This document shows, piece after piece, positions 33,952 to 42,618 of a DNA stretch of 64,000 nt; the stretch's first letter is position 1; the number at the start of each line of letters is the position of its first letter. The stretch covers positions 15,532 through 79,531 of the forward strand of contig CAKUIK010000005.1 of the NCBI GenBank assembly GCA_934661005.1, read 5' to 3'. Under the pieces are notes generated by a model. It did no database searches and had not been told where the DNA came from. It saw only the letters and a program-made list of their open reading frames with translations. Origin of the DNA: an uncultured Slackia sp. GTDB taxonomy: Bacteria > Actinomycetota > Coriobacteriia > Coriobacteriales > Eggerthellaceae. The translations under genes and the position numbers were made by a program.

Positions 33952-36900
33952 ATGGAAGAAGTCGACAAGGGTACTTCTAGCCGTCCTGCCAGCGGATTCA
34001 CGCGTCGAAACTTCATGAAGGGTTCGGCGCTTGCCGCTGCCACCGTTGCGGCGTCAGGTTCTATCTTTGGCCTTGCAGGTTGTGCGAAACCTTCAGGCGA
34101 AGCGGCCATGACCTTTGCGAATGTGAGCGAGGGTGTTGAGCGACGCGTCAAATTGGATGCCATTTCGCTATCGGAAACCCGTACGTTCAAAGTTGTCGTG
34201 CCTGTTCCCGATTCAAAGGTTGAAGACCTTGCTGCAAAAATCGACCAAGGCGGCGTTACGTGGGAATTGAGAAGGGATATTGATCAGGATGTCGCGGATT
34301 TCCTTCCGCATCAGTGGCTTGGCGGCCCTCTTGGGGATTGGAAGACCATTGAGACTCCCATGCAGCCTGCGCAGGATTACTTCACCGATATCTCCATGTC
34401 CGCGGCGAAGGTTGATGGAATGCCTAGCATCGAGATGACCTTTACGGCCAATATGCTGTTCGGATTCGACGGTATCGACTTCCGGTGCAGCAGCGTGGCC
34501 GTTCGCCGTGTGCTGGATTACGTAGGCACGTATACTCTTGATTGCCTGATCGACGGAACGTCTGTCGCGAGCATGCCCATCCTCGTGAATGCCTACGACA
34601 CGTTCCGTACCCAGCACCAAATCGCAGATGAGCTTCCCACGTTGGTGGATGCCGCCAATGCGAACGGCCTGTACGCTGAGTTGCAGACCATCGGAACCTC
34701 GGCTCATGGCCGCGACATCTATGCTGTCGTAGTTGCGAAAAGCAAGCAGGATATCGAAGACTACCAGGCCCTCAAGGTCCGTATGGAAAGCGAACCAGAT
34801 AAGGTCATGGACGAGGTCGAATCCGGCAGCCTTTCATATAAGGTGCCTATCCTGTACAGCAACATCCATTCCGACGAGATCATCGGTTCTGACGGCGTCA
34901 TGGAGTTTTTCAAGATGCTTTCTCAGAACGAGCCCTTCGCTTACCGGACCATCACCAGTCTGACCGACAAGGGCGCCGAGCAGCTTTCAACTGAGATGAA
35001 GGCTGATGGAACCGATTGGTCGACCCTCATTGCCGACAAAGTCACCGGCGTCGGTTATATCCAGGGCAATGGCGTCAAGAATCCCACGCACCCCAACTCC
35101 GCTGCCGATGCTCCCGACAATGATGTCGACCCCTTCGGGCCTGCCCATATGACGGTTGCGATGACCGATGAGGAATTCAAGTCTTACTACAATGTCGAGG
35201 AGTTCGAATTTGATCCCTCCGCGATTCTCGAGCATGTCATCTTCCTGCTTGTCCCGATGGAGAATCCCGATGGCCGCGCGTATTGCAACCGCACCAACGG
35301 AAACGGATTCGACCTCAATCGTGACAACACCTACCAGACGCAGCCCGAAACTCAGGCCATGACCCACTTCATCGCCTCTTGGGACCCCATCTCCCTGCAC
35401 GAGATCCATGGCTTCTATACCCAGTTCCAATGTGAGCCCTGCACCCCGCCTCATGACCCCAACAATGAGTACGATCTCTTCATCGATCAAGGCATCCATC
35501 AGGGTGAGGCGTTTTTGGCGTGCGCCATTTCGAATAATCCCACCATCAATGCATCTCAGATGCCCATGCGGGACTATCTCAAGGTCCGGGAGGATGGCAC
35601 GCGGTTCTGGGATGTGCCGTTCGACGACATGACGTCCAGTTACACTCCGCAGTACGCCATGCTGCACGGTGTCAATGCCTTCACCATCGAGCTTCCGTAT
35701 GGCTCGCAGGATGCCGTTGAGGCGGTCATGCACGGATTCATCGGCAATGCCGTATATGCGGCAACACCGGAGAATAAAGACCGCATGTTCCTGAATCTTC
35801 TTGAGCGTTTCCGCCGCGGCATCGAGAATATCGACGCCGACGATTTGCGTCCGTATTACGTCTCCCAGGCTGATGGCGAAAGTGAATGCGCTGAGGCGTT
35901 CCGTCCCCATTATCCGGAAAACGACAACTTCTTCCCTGAGTACTATGTGATCCCCATGGCCACTGGAGTCCAGGGCAACCGTGCCGGTGCGGCCGAGATG
36001 GTCGAATACCTGCTGCGAAATTGCGTGCGTGTTTCCATGCTGCCATCCGATATGGTTCTCCCTGCAAACGAATTCCGTGGCGAGAAGACCTATCACGCCG
36101 GTGATATCGTGGTTGAGATGCATCAGGCGAAGCGCAATATGGCCAATGCGGCGCTGTACCCCAATCTAGCACTGGATGACTGGAGCGGTTTGTATTCTGA
36201 GCCCGTCACCAATTTCCCCGGGTTCCGCGGATTAGACGTCGACATCATCACCACACCGGGCGCTTTTGATTCGGCGGCGCTGGAAGATGTCACTGATGCT
36301 CCTAAGGCTCAAAGCGCTGTGAGCGGAGAGGGCGCGGTCGCCATCATCGCCAACGACACCGTCTATGCCGTGCGTGCCATCAACAGCTTGCTCGATGCAG
36401 GTAAGAAGGTCGGGTTGATTGTCGAAGGCGATCGCAAGGGCGATTTCGTGGCAGCTGCGTCTGATATGGATTCCGTTAAGGATGCGTTTGTCATCGACGC
36501 GGTCCTGACCGATGGTGTTCCTATCGCGAAGGTGATAAAGGCCGGCATCAAAGTCCATGTTCCCGGCGACAACGGAGAGTTCATGACCGATGATGCAGGC
36601 AATCCCTTTGGCGTGAAAAACTATAAGAACATGCGTAGCACTTCCTATAATTGGGATAGGTTCGCCCTTACCACGCAGCTCGGTTTCACGTTAGCCGCAA
36701 GCGCTGACGAGGCTGATGTGCTTGCAGGATCTCAGCCCCTTAGCGAAGATGAGGCCTCAGCCATCAAGGGCGGCAAGGCGTATGTCGGCCATGGTGCGGC
36801 TGCCCTTTCCAGCTGCAAGGACGCTGGACTCGATATCGATTTCGTTGATGAAGGCAGCGATTACGACGCCTTGACCACGGTTGAATTTGCCGGAGACAGT

Positions 36901-37215
36901 CTCGTTACTGCTCCGTACCGCAGCAGGGGAGACGCGCGTTTCTACGGCTTCGGCGGTGCTTGGCTTACCAAGGTTCCCGAAGATGCAACCGCATTAATGT
37001 CCACTACCGATGCTGCGTTCATCGAAGGGTTCATGAGCGCTGAGCATGCGGCCAGATACAAGAACACCTTGCAGGCTGTCGAATATGCTGCTGATGGATG
37101 GAATGTGGTCCTGTTTGCGAACAGTCTGACGAACAAGGCGCATCAGCTTCACGAGTACCGCTATCTCGCCACCGCACTTTACAGCAGGCTCCTTGGAGAT
37201 GATTTCGCATTGTAG
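33952..37215 (+). CDS. Tat-exported M14-type zinc carboxypeptidase-like lipoprotein, very large
   Basis: A 1,087-residue exported enzyme. ATG at 33952 follows GAGAGGG. A twin-arginine motif TRRNFMK (about 20-26) precedes a hydrophobic stretch and lipobox GLAGC near residue 46, so it should be a Tat-exported lipoprotein. The M14 metallopeptidase core is visible: zinc motif HSDE (H306, E309), NPDGRAYCNRTNGNGFDLNRD (substrate-binding Asn-Arg), third ligand region SLHEIHGFY (H483 or H486) and catalytic Glu in FTIELPY (E580). Residues about 600-1,087 match nothing I recognise. Tat export suggests folding with metal before secretion. Glycine GGA and other less common codons are frequent compared with pyrG. 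Specific substrate is unknown. Confidence 0.82.
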   Translation: MEEVDKGTSSRPASGFTRRNFMKGSALAAATVAASGSIFGLAGCAKPSGEAAMTFANVSEGVERRVKLDAISLSETRTFKVVVPVPDSKVEDLAAKIDQGGVTWELRRDIDQDVADFLPHQWLGGPLGDWKTIETPMQPAQDYFTDISMSAAKVDGMPSIEMTFTANMLFGFDGIDFRCSSVAVRRVLDYVGTYTLDCLIDGTSVASMPILVNAYDTFRTQHQIADELPTLVDAANANGLYAELQTIGTSAHGRDIYAVVVAKSKQDIEDYQALKVRMESEPDKVMDEVESGSLSYKVPILYSNIHSDEIIGSDGVMEFFKMLSQNEPFAYRTITSLTDKGAEQLSTEMKADGTDWSTLIADKVTGVGYIQGNGVKNPTHPNSAADAPDNDVDPFGPAHMTVAMTDEEFKSYYNVEEFEFDPSAILEHVIFLLVPMENPDGRAYCNRTNGNGFDLNRDNTYQTQPETQAMTHFIASWDPISLHEIHGFYTQFQCEPCTPPHDPNNEYDLFIDQGIHQGEAFLACAISNNPTINASQMPMRDYLKVREDGTRFWDVPFDDMTSSYTPQYAMLHGVNAFTIELPYGSQDAVEAVMHGFIGNAVYAATPENKDRMFLNLLERFRRGIENIDADDLRPYYVSQADGESECAEAFRPHYPENDNFFPEYYVIPMATGVQGNRAGAAEMVEYLLRNCVRVSMLPSDMVLPANEFRGEKTYHAGDIVVEMHQAKRNMANAALYPNLALDDWSGLYSEPVTNFPGFRGLDVDIITTPGAFDSAALEDVTDAPKAQSAVSGEGAVAIIANDTVYAVRAINSLLDAGKKVGLIVEGDRKGDFVAAASDMDSVKDAFVIDAVLTDGVPIAKVIKAGIKVHVPGDNGEFMTDDAGNPFGVKNYKNMRSTSYNWDRFALTTQLGFTLAASADEADVLAGSQPLSEDEASAIKGGKAYVGHGAAALSSCKDAGLDIDFVDEGSDYDALTTVEFAGDSLVTAPYRSRGDARFYGFGGAWLTKVPEDATALMSTTDAAFIEGFMSAEHAARYKNTLQAVEYAADGWNVVLFANSLTNKAHQLHEYRYLATALYSRLLGDDFAL

Positions 37216-37265
37216 CATTCGTGCGGATTGGATTCCTCATTCAGCCCAGTAGCTCCCTCCTTTGA

Positions 37266-37294
37266 GAAGAGGATCCCGTTCAGGGGTCCTCTTT
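37266..37294 (+). terminator. Terminator after the M14 peptidase gene
   Basis: AAGAGGATCCC pairs with GGGGTCCTCTT (one mismatch) across GTTCA, then TTTCG. Confidence 0.78.
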
Positions 37295-37332
37295 CGTTGC
37301 GGACTTGGAATCTGCTTCGCTTTGCCGTATTT

Positions 37333-37394
37333 GCCATCGGCTCAGTATGTTGTCGCGATGGTATGATAGCAGCGTGCGTATAGGAGCCGATGGC
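37333..37394 (+). promoter_or_regulatory. LuxR gene promoter flanked by an 11-bp inverted repeat
   Basis: GCCATCGGCTC (37333-37343) and GAGCCGATGGC (37384-37394) are perfect reverse complements 40 bp apart. A -10-like TATGAT (37362-37367) lies between them, 67 bp before the LuxR start. The arrangement fits autoregulation by a dimer, or a leader hairpin. Confidence 0.45.
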
Positions 37395-37433
37395 GTCGGC
37401 TTTACCCGACATGCAAGGCAAGAGGGGGATTGC

Positions 37434-38888
37434 ATGACCGAGGATCGACGCGTGCCCGCCGCGACCAAGGGAGTGGTTTTGGCGGGTATTGCTTTCTTCG
37501 CTTTCGAGCTCTACACGTTTACGGATGCCGCATCGACCCATCTGTTTCCGTCTAAGATTTCAACTGGTTTTCCTGCTCCTTACGATATGTACTCTGCGGG
37601 CATGGTCGTTATGCTGTTGATGATCGTGTTCTCCGAGAATCTTCGAGATTTTTGTCTTAAGCCCGCCGCTATGGCATCCGGCGCAACCTTGATGGCCATC
37701 GCGCCGTTGTACGCGGTTTTGGATTCGCTGTTTCCCGCATATTTTCTGGCGTTATTGGGAGGAGTGGGAAAAGCTGTCGTCTTCATTCAGATTGGGCGCA
37801 TGCTTGGCTTGGTCGGACCTCTCAGGCTCTTGACCATTGTCACAGGCTCGATTGTTCTTGCGCAAGGGCTGTGCCTTTTCACCGCCATGAATGGCATGGT
37901 TTTCGCCATATCGGGCTGTGTGTGCGCGCTTGGATGTGCTGCGTGCACGATAGCGTCGACAAGGTTGTTCATGGGATGCAGAAATCACCGATCGTCTGAT
38001 ATGGATGCTCTTGATGTTGAAGTTCCCGGTCTCGGAATGCTGTCAATGGAACGAAGGGCGGATTTAGGCTTCTTCCCTATGGGCGCTGGCGAGTTCGCCG
38101 GTCTGGCCTTCACTGTGGGCGTGTTCGCGGCAATGTCCATCGTTTGCGTAAACCCACTCGAATCGTTGCTGTCCGAAAGCGGATCGTTGTTCTACGGAGC
38201 GGCAGGAGCGGCGAGGTTTGCAACGGCAGCGGGGGCGGCTGCGGTGGTTGTCGTGATGCTTCAGTTCCCCGGAGGGCTGCTTCTTGCAGGCCGGTTGACG
38301 GCTTTCGCGCTGATTGTCGGTGCGGCGGGAATGCTTATTGCGGATGTTCCCCAAACGCTGGGCTATCTTGCATCTTTGATGGCCCAATCGATGTTCATGA
38401 TGTTGTTCTGGATTACCATGCCGCTGGTGACATGCAGAAGTGCGCAGTTCCAATCCGGGCGCCTTTCGGAGTTCGATGTCTCCGCCTTGATGTACTGTTT
38501 CGGCATTTCCATCACGTCGGCGTTATCCCGCGTGGGTTTCGAGCCAATGGGCCTCGTCTTTCCATATGCGGCCGTTCTCGTCGTTACAGTCCTGTTTCTG
38601 ACGCCTGACAAGTCGCGTTCCTCGGCTGCCCTCTCATATCAATTACAGCGTGACGGTTGGAATGATACGGTTCTCTCTATTGCGAAGGAAAACGGGCTTT
38701 CCGAGCGAGAGACTGAAGTTTTCGAGTTGTTGGCACGGGGGTATGGTTCGTATGCCATTCAAGAAAAGCTTTCGATATCGCAATCTACGGTGTCCACGCA
38801 TACCCAGCGAATCTACCGGAAGACAGGGCTTCATTCCAGGCAGGATGTGATTAGTGAAGTTGAAGCTCGTGGCGATGGTGCGAGGTAG
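37434..38888 (+). CDS. Membrane-anchored LuxR-family transcriptional regulator
   Basis: A 484-residue regulator typical of Eggerthellaceae: about 12 hydrophobic segments over residues 10-410, then a C-terminal LuxR helix-turn-helix (about 425-481) with GLSERETEVFELLARGY, IQEKLSISQSTVSTH and IYRKTGLHSRQDVI. ATG at 37434 follows AGAGGGGG. The membrane part could sense an extracellular compound; the DNA-binding part remains inside. It lies directly downstream of the exported peptidase within the same repeat-bounded module, suggesting it controls that gene. AGG/AGA arginine and GGA codons are more frequent than in neighbours. Confidence 0.88.
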   Translation: MTEDRRVPAATKGVVLAGIAFFAFELYTFTDAASTHLFPSKISTGFPAPYDMYSAGMVVMLLMIVFSENLRDFCLKPAAMASGATLMAIAPLYAVLDSLFPAYFLALLGGVGKAVVFIQIGRMLGLVGPLRLLTIVTGSIVLAQGLCLFTAMNGMVFAISGCVCALGCAACTIASTRLFMGCRNHRSSDMDALDVEVPGLGMLSMERRADLGFFPMGAGEFAGLAFTVGVFAAMSIVCVNPLESLLSESGSLFYGAAGAARFATAAGAAAVVVVMLQFPGGLLLAGRLTAFALIVGAAGMLIADVPQTLGYLASLMAQSMFMMLFWITMPLVTCRSAQFQSGRLSEFDVSALMYCFGISITSALSRVGFEPMGLVFPYAAVLVVTVLFLTPDKSRSSAALSYQLQRDGWNDTVLSIAKENGLSERETEVFELLARGYGSYAIQEKLSISQSTVSTHTQRIYRKTGLHSRQDVISEVEARGDGAR

Positions 38889-39027
38889 CGGATGTCGACA
38901 TGCGAGGCTGCGGGCAACGCTCGGCATCGATTCCGACGATTTATCTGGTTCTGGCCGGGATGGAGAAACAAGAAAACCAGGCATAAGCCCCGGGGGTGTC
39001 AACGGAATCGGGGTTGATTCAGATTCA
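38889..39027. other. Intergenic region after the LuxR gene
   Basis: No convincing gene or T-tailed hairpin is seen here. A weak TCAAC/GTTGA dyad lies at about 39000-39018. A short open frame crosses the region but has no start site or coding pattern. Confidence 0.4.
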
Positions 39028-39051
39028 TTTTATGTCCTGCTCATATCGTCT
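39028..39051. repeat. Right direct repeat of the peptidase/LuxR module
   Basis: Identical over 24 bp to 33694-33717; flanking sequence on both sides differs. The stretch 39052-39250 that follows holds no recognisable gene. Confidence 0.8.
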
Positions 39052-39251
39052 ATGCACTTGGATTCGTCGGCCCCATGTAAACGCTCGGGCAAAATGCGTG
39101 CCTGCGTGGTTGTTGTTGCGGCGCTTTGGCCGAGGAATTTGCGGAACGATTTCACAAACGGCACGTGTGCGCGGCATTTTTTGATTGAGTCTTTTGCTTC
39201 GCATTGAATTGGGCGGGCGATGGGCTTGCGCTATGCTCGTTGAATCTGCCG

Positions 39252-39257
39252 TATACT
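39252..39257 (+). promoter_or_regulatory. -10 box immediately before xerD (possible leaderless start)
   Basis: TATACT lies six bases before the xerD ATG at 39264, and no Shine-Dalgarno sequence is present. Transcription would start at or next to the A of the ATG. The -35 (TTGCGC at 39226-39231) is 20 bp away, which is long. Confidence 0.45.
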
Positions 39258-39263
39258 TTGTCT

Positions 39264-40211
39264 ATGCCAAAGGAATCTTTCATATATAGTCTCAATGACG
39301 CGGATGCGACTGCGCGTCCCTTTCTTCAATACGCCCGTGACTATTTGGCGCATTTGGGCGTTGAGCGCGGGTCGTCTCGCCTCACGCTTGCGGCCTATGA
39401 GGCCGATTTGCGTGATTACTTCGCGTTCCTGCTCAGCCGAGGCGTGCTCCGGCCGGAAGATGTTTCGCGTGTCGATATCGTTGCATATGAGTCTGATTTG
39501 GTCGATCGAGAGTATGCAGCGTCGACCGTCGCCCGCCGCGTTTCGGCGGTGAAGGGCTTCCACCGCTTCCTCGTTTCAGACGAGCTCGTCCAGAAGAATC
39601 CGGCAGAGTCGATTTCGATTCCCCAAAGGCCCGATCGCTTGCCCGATGCGCTTTCCATCGCCCAGATTAATGCGTTGCTCGACCAGCCTTTCGGCGAAGG
39701 CCCCCGAGCGCAGCGCGATAAGGCGATGCTTGAGGTGCTGTATGGCTGCGGTTTGCGCGTGAGCGAACTCGTGGGCCTTGATGTGAGTTGCGTCGATTTC
39801 GACGGCGGGGTGGTGCGCGTGCTTGGCAAAGGCTCGCGCGAGCGTTTCGTGCCGATTTCCGGAACGGCCGAGGCGGCGCTGAACGCTTATATATATGGTG
39901 CCGCTCGCGCCGAGCTGTCCATGAAGGGGAAGGGCTCGCCGGCCGTGTTCCTGAATGCGCGCGGCGCGCGTATCACGCGTCAAGCGGTGCATGGCATTGT
40001 GGCGCGCGCGGGCGATGCGGTGGGCGTCGCCGATTTGCATCCGCATACCCTCCGCCATAGTTTTGCGACCCATATGCTCGAGGGCGGCGCCGATTTGCGC
40101 GCAATTCAGGAAATGCTTGGGCACGCCGACATCTCAACCACGCAGATCTACACGCATGTCGGCCGCGCCCATATTCGCGAGGAGTACCTTTCGGCGCATC
40201 CCCGCGCGTAG
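39264..40211 (+). CDS. xerD: Tyrosine recombinase XerD (XerC/XerD family)
   Basis: A 315-residue recombinase that resolves chromosome dimers at dif. The N-terminal SAM-like DNA-binding domain covers residues 15-105; catalytic residues are Arg in [12 protein letters not shown], Lys in [10 protein letters not shown], His-x-x-Arg in [12 protein letters not shown], His in [10 protein letters not shown] and Tyr in IYTHV. Length and placement near pyrG match the housekeeping enzyme rather than an element integrase. ATG at 39264 appears leaderless. Confidence 0.92.
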   Translation: MPKESFIYSLNDADATARPFLQYARDYLAHLGVERGSSRLTLAAYEADLRDYFAFLLSRGVLRPEDVSRVDIVAYESDLVDREYAASTVARRVSAVKGFHRFLVSDELVQKNPAESISIPQRPDRLPDALSIAQINALLDQPFGEGPRAQRDKAMLEVLYGCGLRVSELVGLDVSCVDFDGGVVRVLGKGSRERFVPISGTAEAALNAYIYGAARAELSMKGKGSPAVFLNARGARITRQAVHGIVARAGDAVGVADLHPHTLRHSFATHMLEGGADLRAIQEMLGHADISTTQIYTHVGRAHIREEYLSAHPRA

Positions 40212-40305
40212 CCTTCCTTCTGCAGCATGGCGCAACCGTCCATCGCCTTCTGCATGCGCCACTATATATGGGGGCTGTTTTGTTCAGTGCACAAGTGGCC
40301 TCGGC
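40212..40305. other. Spacer between xerD and the MraZ box region
   Basis: No gene, hairpin terminator or promoter stands out here. Confidence 0.4.
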
Positions 40306-40410
40306 TCCCATTTGCTCCCATTCGCCTTTCGCGCCCACACGTTCGCCACATTCGGGTCGGTTTTTCGCCATTCGAACACTTTCGGAAAAAATTTTTCCCA
40401 CTTTCTCCCA
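40306..40410 (-). promoter_or_regulatory. Two pairs of reverse-oriented MraZ-type boxes
   Basis: TCCCA at 40306-40310 and 40316-40320, and again at 40396-40400 and 40406-40410, reads as TGGGA on the minus strand. Each pair has the 10-bp periodicity that MraZ recognises. They lie about 245-350 bp upstream of mraZ. Function is inferred from the spacing. Confidence 0.45.
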
Positions 40411-40433
40411 CCGAGGTTTTACGTCTCACGCGC

Positions 40434-40468
40434 AAAGCGGAGCACAAGATGTTGTGCTCCGCTTTTTT
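40434..40468. terminator. Bidirectional terminator upstream of mraZ
   Basis: A perfect 14-bp stem (AAAGCGGAGCACAA at 40434-40447 with its complement at 40452-40465) and a GATG loop, followed by TTTT; the mirror side is A-rich. It isolates the dcw cluster from xerD. Confidence 0.9.
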
Positions 40469-40572
40469 GTTTTGCGCGAAATAGCTTTCAGGTACTGTGC
40501 GTCCGGCAGCAAAGGGGGAGAAAGTGGAGGGGAAGGAAGGGGGCAATGGGGGAGGAATTGGGGGCGATTTTG

Positions 40573-40605
40573 TTGTGGAGTGGGGCAAAGTGGGATAAAA
40601 TGGCG
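40573..40605 (+). promoter_or_regulatory. dcw promoter with MraZ boxes
   Basis: A -35 TTGTGG (40573-40578) and -10 TAAAAT (40596-40601) are 17 bp apart. TGGGG (40581), TGGGA (40591) and TGGCG (40601) repeat exactly every 10 bp through the promoter, the arrangement bound by MraZ, so autorepression of the cluster is expected. Further TGGGG motifs lie at 40547 and 40559. Confidence 0.8.
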
Positions 40606-40652
40606 GCACCGGTTACGAAACGCGCGAATAACAACGAACAAAGGAGGTGTCC

Positions 40653-41087
40653 ATGGCTGGGCTCAATGGCGAATATCGTCATAAGCTCGACGCCAAGGGA
40701 CGTCTGTCTTTGCCGTCGTCTATTCGCAAGCTTCTGACCGAGGAAACCCAAATGGTCGTTGTTCCCGATGCGCGAAACGAGTTTCTGTCGGTGTATACCA
40801 ACGAAGCTTTCGACGTATGGATCGACACCTTGTTTGAGAAACGCGGTGGCTTTGACCCCAACAAGCGCGAGCACATGTTGCTGAATAGCATCCTTCGTGG
40901 TAATGCGACTCCAGTGACCATGGACTCCGCGGGCCGCATCACCTTGCCGCAGAGCTTGCGCGAGCGCGCGGGCATCGACAAGGAAGTCACCCTGGTTGGC
41001 GCTGGCAGCCACTTCGACATTTGGGATACCACGCGTCGTGAAAACCTGCTGGCGAGCATCGATCTTGATGCCCTGCTCTATTCGTAG
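40653..41087 (+). CDS. mraZ: Transcriptional regulator MraZ
   Basis: A 144-residue protein with two SpoVT-AbrB-type domains, each bearing the DxKGR-like motif (LDAKGRLSLPSSIR near residue 14 and MDSAGRITLPQSLR near 91). It forms rings that bind TGGGN repeats upstream of its own gene. ATG at 40653 follows AAGGAGG with 5-base spacing. First gene of the dcw cluster. Confidence 0.96.
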   Translation: MAGLNGEYRHKLDAKGRLSLPSSIRKLLTEETQMVVVPDARNEFLSVYTNEAFDVWIDTLFEKRGGFDPNKREHMLLNSILRGNATPVTMDSAGRITLPQSLRERAGIDKEVTLVGAGSHFDIWDTTRRENLLASIDLDALLYS

Positions 41088-41097
41088 GAGTTCTGAC

Positions 41098-42066
41098 GTG
41101 GAAGAAATGACAAACCAATACAGGCATACACCGGTCCTGCTCGCCGAGTGCCTCGAGCACTTGAAACTTAAACCGCAGCACACGTTCGTGGATTCAACGC
41201 TCGGCGGGGCAGGGCATTCTTCCGAAGTCGCCAAACGACTCGGGGAAGGTGGCCTTCTTATTGGCATCGACCAAGACGAAATGGCCTTGGCCGCCGCCAA
41301 GAAGCGCCTCTCTTCGGCCTCCGCCGAAAACGCATGCGAAATCATGCTGCTTCGCGGAAACTTCGGCGACTTGGATGAATTGCTGGTGGAAGCGCAGGTC
41401 CCTGGAATCGATGCGATTCTGTTCGACCTTGGCGTTTCCTCGCCGCAACTCGACCTCCCGCAGCGTGGCTTCTCATTCAGGGAAGACGCCTTGCTGGACA
41501 TGCGAATGGACCCGGGCAGACAAACCATAACCGCAGCAGAGCTCGTCAACACTTTATCCGCAGCAGAGCTCACCCGGATCATTCGCGACTACTCCGACGA
41601 GAAGTGGGCGAGTCGCATTGCGCAATTCATCGTGGAGCGCCGTGAGAACCACCCGATCGAAACGACGGGTGAGCTTGTGGACATCATCAAAGCGGCCATT
41701 CCCGCATCGGCGCGTCGCGCTGGCGGGCATCCCGCGAAACGAACGTTCCAGGCGCTTCGCATCGAAGTGAACGGCGAGTTGACCGTGCTTCGCCGTGGGC
41801 TCGACGCCGCCATTCGGTGGTTGAACCCGGGCGGCCGCATTGCGGTCATCAGCTACCACTCCCTGGAAGACAGGGCGGTGAAGGAAGCTTTCGCCGAGCA
41901 TTCGAAAAAATGCACATGCCCTCCCGGGTTCCCGGTGTGCGTGTGCGGCGCGAACCCCGCGCTGAAAGTGATTACTCGCAAACCCATTCTGCCTACCGAG
42001 GCGGAAATTGAAGTTAACCCCCGCGCCCGCAGCGCCAAGCTGCGCGTTGCGGAAAAGATCAGATAG
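41098..42066 (+). CDS. rsmH: 16S rRNA (cytosine-1402-N4)-methyltransferase RsmH
   Basis: A 322-residue SAM-dependent enzyme. Characteristic motifs: HTPVLLAECLEHL, DSTLGGAGHS, IGIDQD, FDLGVSSPQLD, GFSFREDALLDMRMD and AVISYHSLEDR. GTG at 41098 is chosen as start because AGGAG lies seven bases upstream; the ATG at 41107 would be 16 bases from it. It starts 10 bp after mraZ. Confidence 0.95.
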   Translation: MEEMTNQYRHTPVLLAECLEHLKLKPQHTFVDSTLGGAGHSSEVAKRLGEGGLLIGIDQDEMALAAAKKRLSSASAENACEIMLLRGNFGDLDELLVEAQVPGIDAILFDLGVSSPQLDLPQRGFSFREDALLDMRMDPGRQTITAAELVNTLSAAELTRIIRDYSDEKWASRIAQFIVERRENHPIETTGELVDIIKAAIPASARRAGGHPAKRTFQALRIEVNGELTVLRRGLDAAIRWLNPGGRIAVISYHSLEDRAVKEAFAEHSKKCTCPPGFPVCVCGANPALKVITRKPILPTEAEIEVNPRARSAKLRVAEKIR

Positions 42067-42132
42067 GCGCCTGCGCCTTGATGGTCGATACGCCGACTGA
42101 AAACGCAGCCTAAACACAGAAAGGAGGCAGGC

Positions 42133-42618
42133 ATGAGACAATACGATTCATACCGCGCCTCCCAGCCGGCCTATGTTCATGGTTCTGCCGCGCCCGATTT
42201 GCGCAGGCAGGGCACCCCTGATGTCAATGTCATGCCCGGTCGCCGTAATGGCGTCAATCACGCTGGCGTGCCTGCAAACACATTTACCGTGGTGGCCGTC
42301 GTGTTTTTCGTGGCTGTCGTTATCGCGATTTTCGCGTGTACCCGCGTGCTTCTTTCCGCGGCAAGCGTAACCACGACCATTGCCACCGACGAGCTTTCCA
42401 CGCAAATCGCCAACGAGCGCACGCTCGGCAACGATCTTGAGGTGCAGCAAAGCCAGCTTTCCAACTCAACGCATATTCGCGCAGCGGCTGAGAGCCTCGG
42501 CATGGCGGCGCCTGCCGCTACCGAAAGCGTCGAGCTTGGCGCCGACGTCGTCGCGACCGATGCCTCGGGCAACCTCTCGCTTTCTGGGAGCTTGTCCTCT
42601 ATGGCAAGCCAAGGCTAG
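42133..42618 (+). CDS. ftsL: FtsL/DivIC-like septum formation protein
   Basis: A 161-residue bitopic protein in the position of ftsL. A basic, Pro-rich cytoplasmic tail (1-48), one transmembrane helix (about 52-75) and a short extracytoplasmic coiled-coil segment (about 83-120, DELSTQIANERTLGNDLEVQ) are visible. ATG at 42133 follows AAAGGAGG. Primary sequence of this family is poorly conserved, so assignment rests on topology and neighbourhood between rsmH and the division transpeptidase gene. Confidence 0.82.
   Translation: MRQYDSYRASQPAYVHGSAAPDLRRQGTPDVNVMPGRRNGVNHAGVPANTFTVVAVVFFVAVVIAIFACTRVLLSAASVTTTIATDELSTQIANERTLGNDLEVQQSQLSNSTHIRAAAESLGMAAPAATESVELGADVVATDASGNLSLSGSLSSMASQG

Noticed and set aside
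38854..39207. A 117-codon open frame after the LuxR gene
   Set aside because: It overlaps the LuxR end and the right direct repeat, with no binding site and no recognisable family.
39264..40211. XerD as an integrase of the repeat-bounded module
   Set aside because: Its length, motifs and typical neighbourhood with pyrG fit the housekeeping recombinase, and it lies outside the repeats; kept only as a trans-acting possibility.
40262..40684. Overlapping open frames upstream of mraZ on both strands
   Set aside because: They cover a perfect terminator and the dcw promoter with MraZ boxes and have biased, low-complexity composition.
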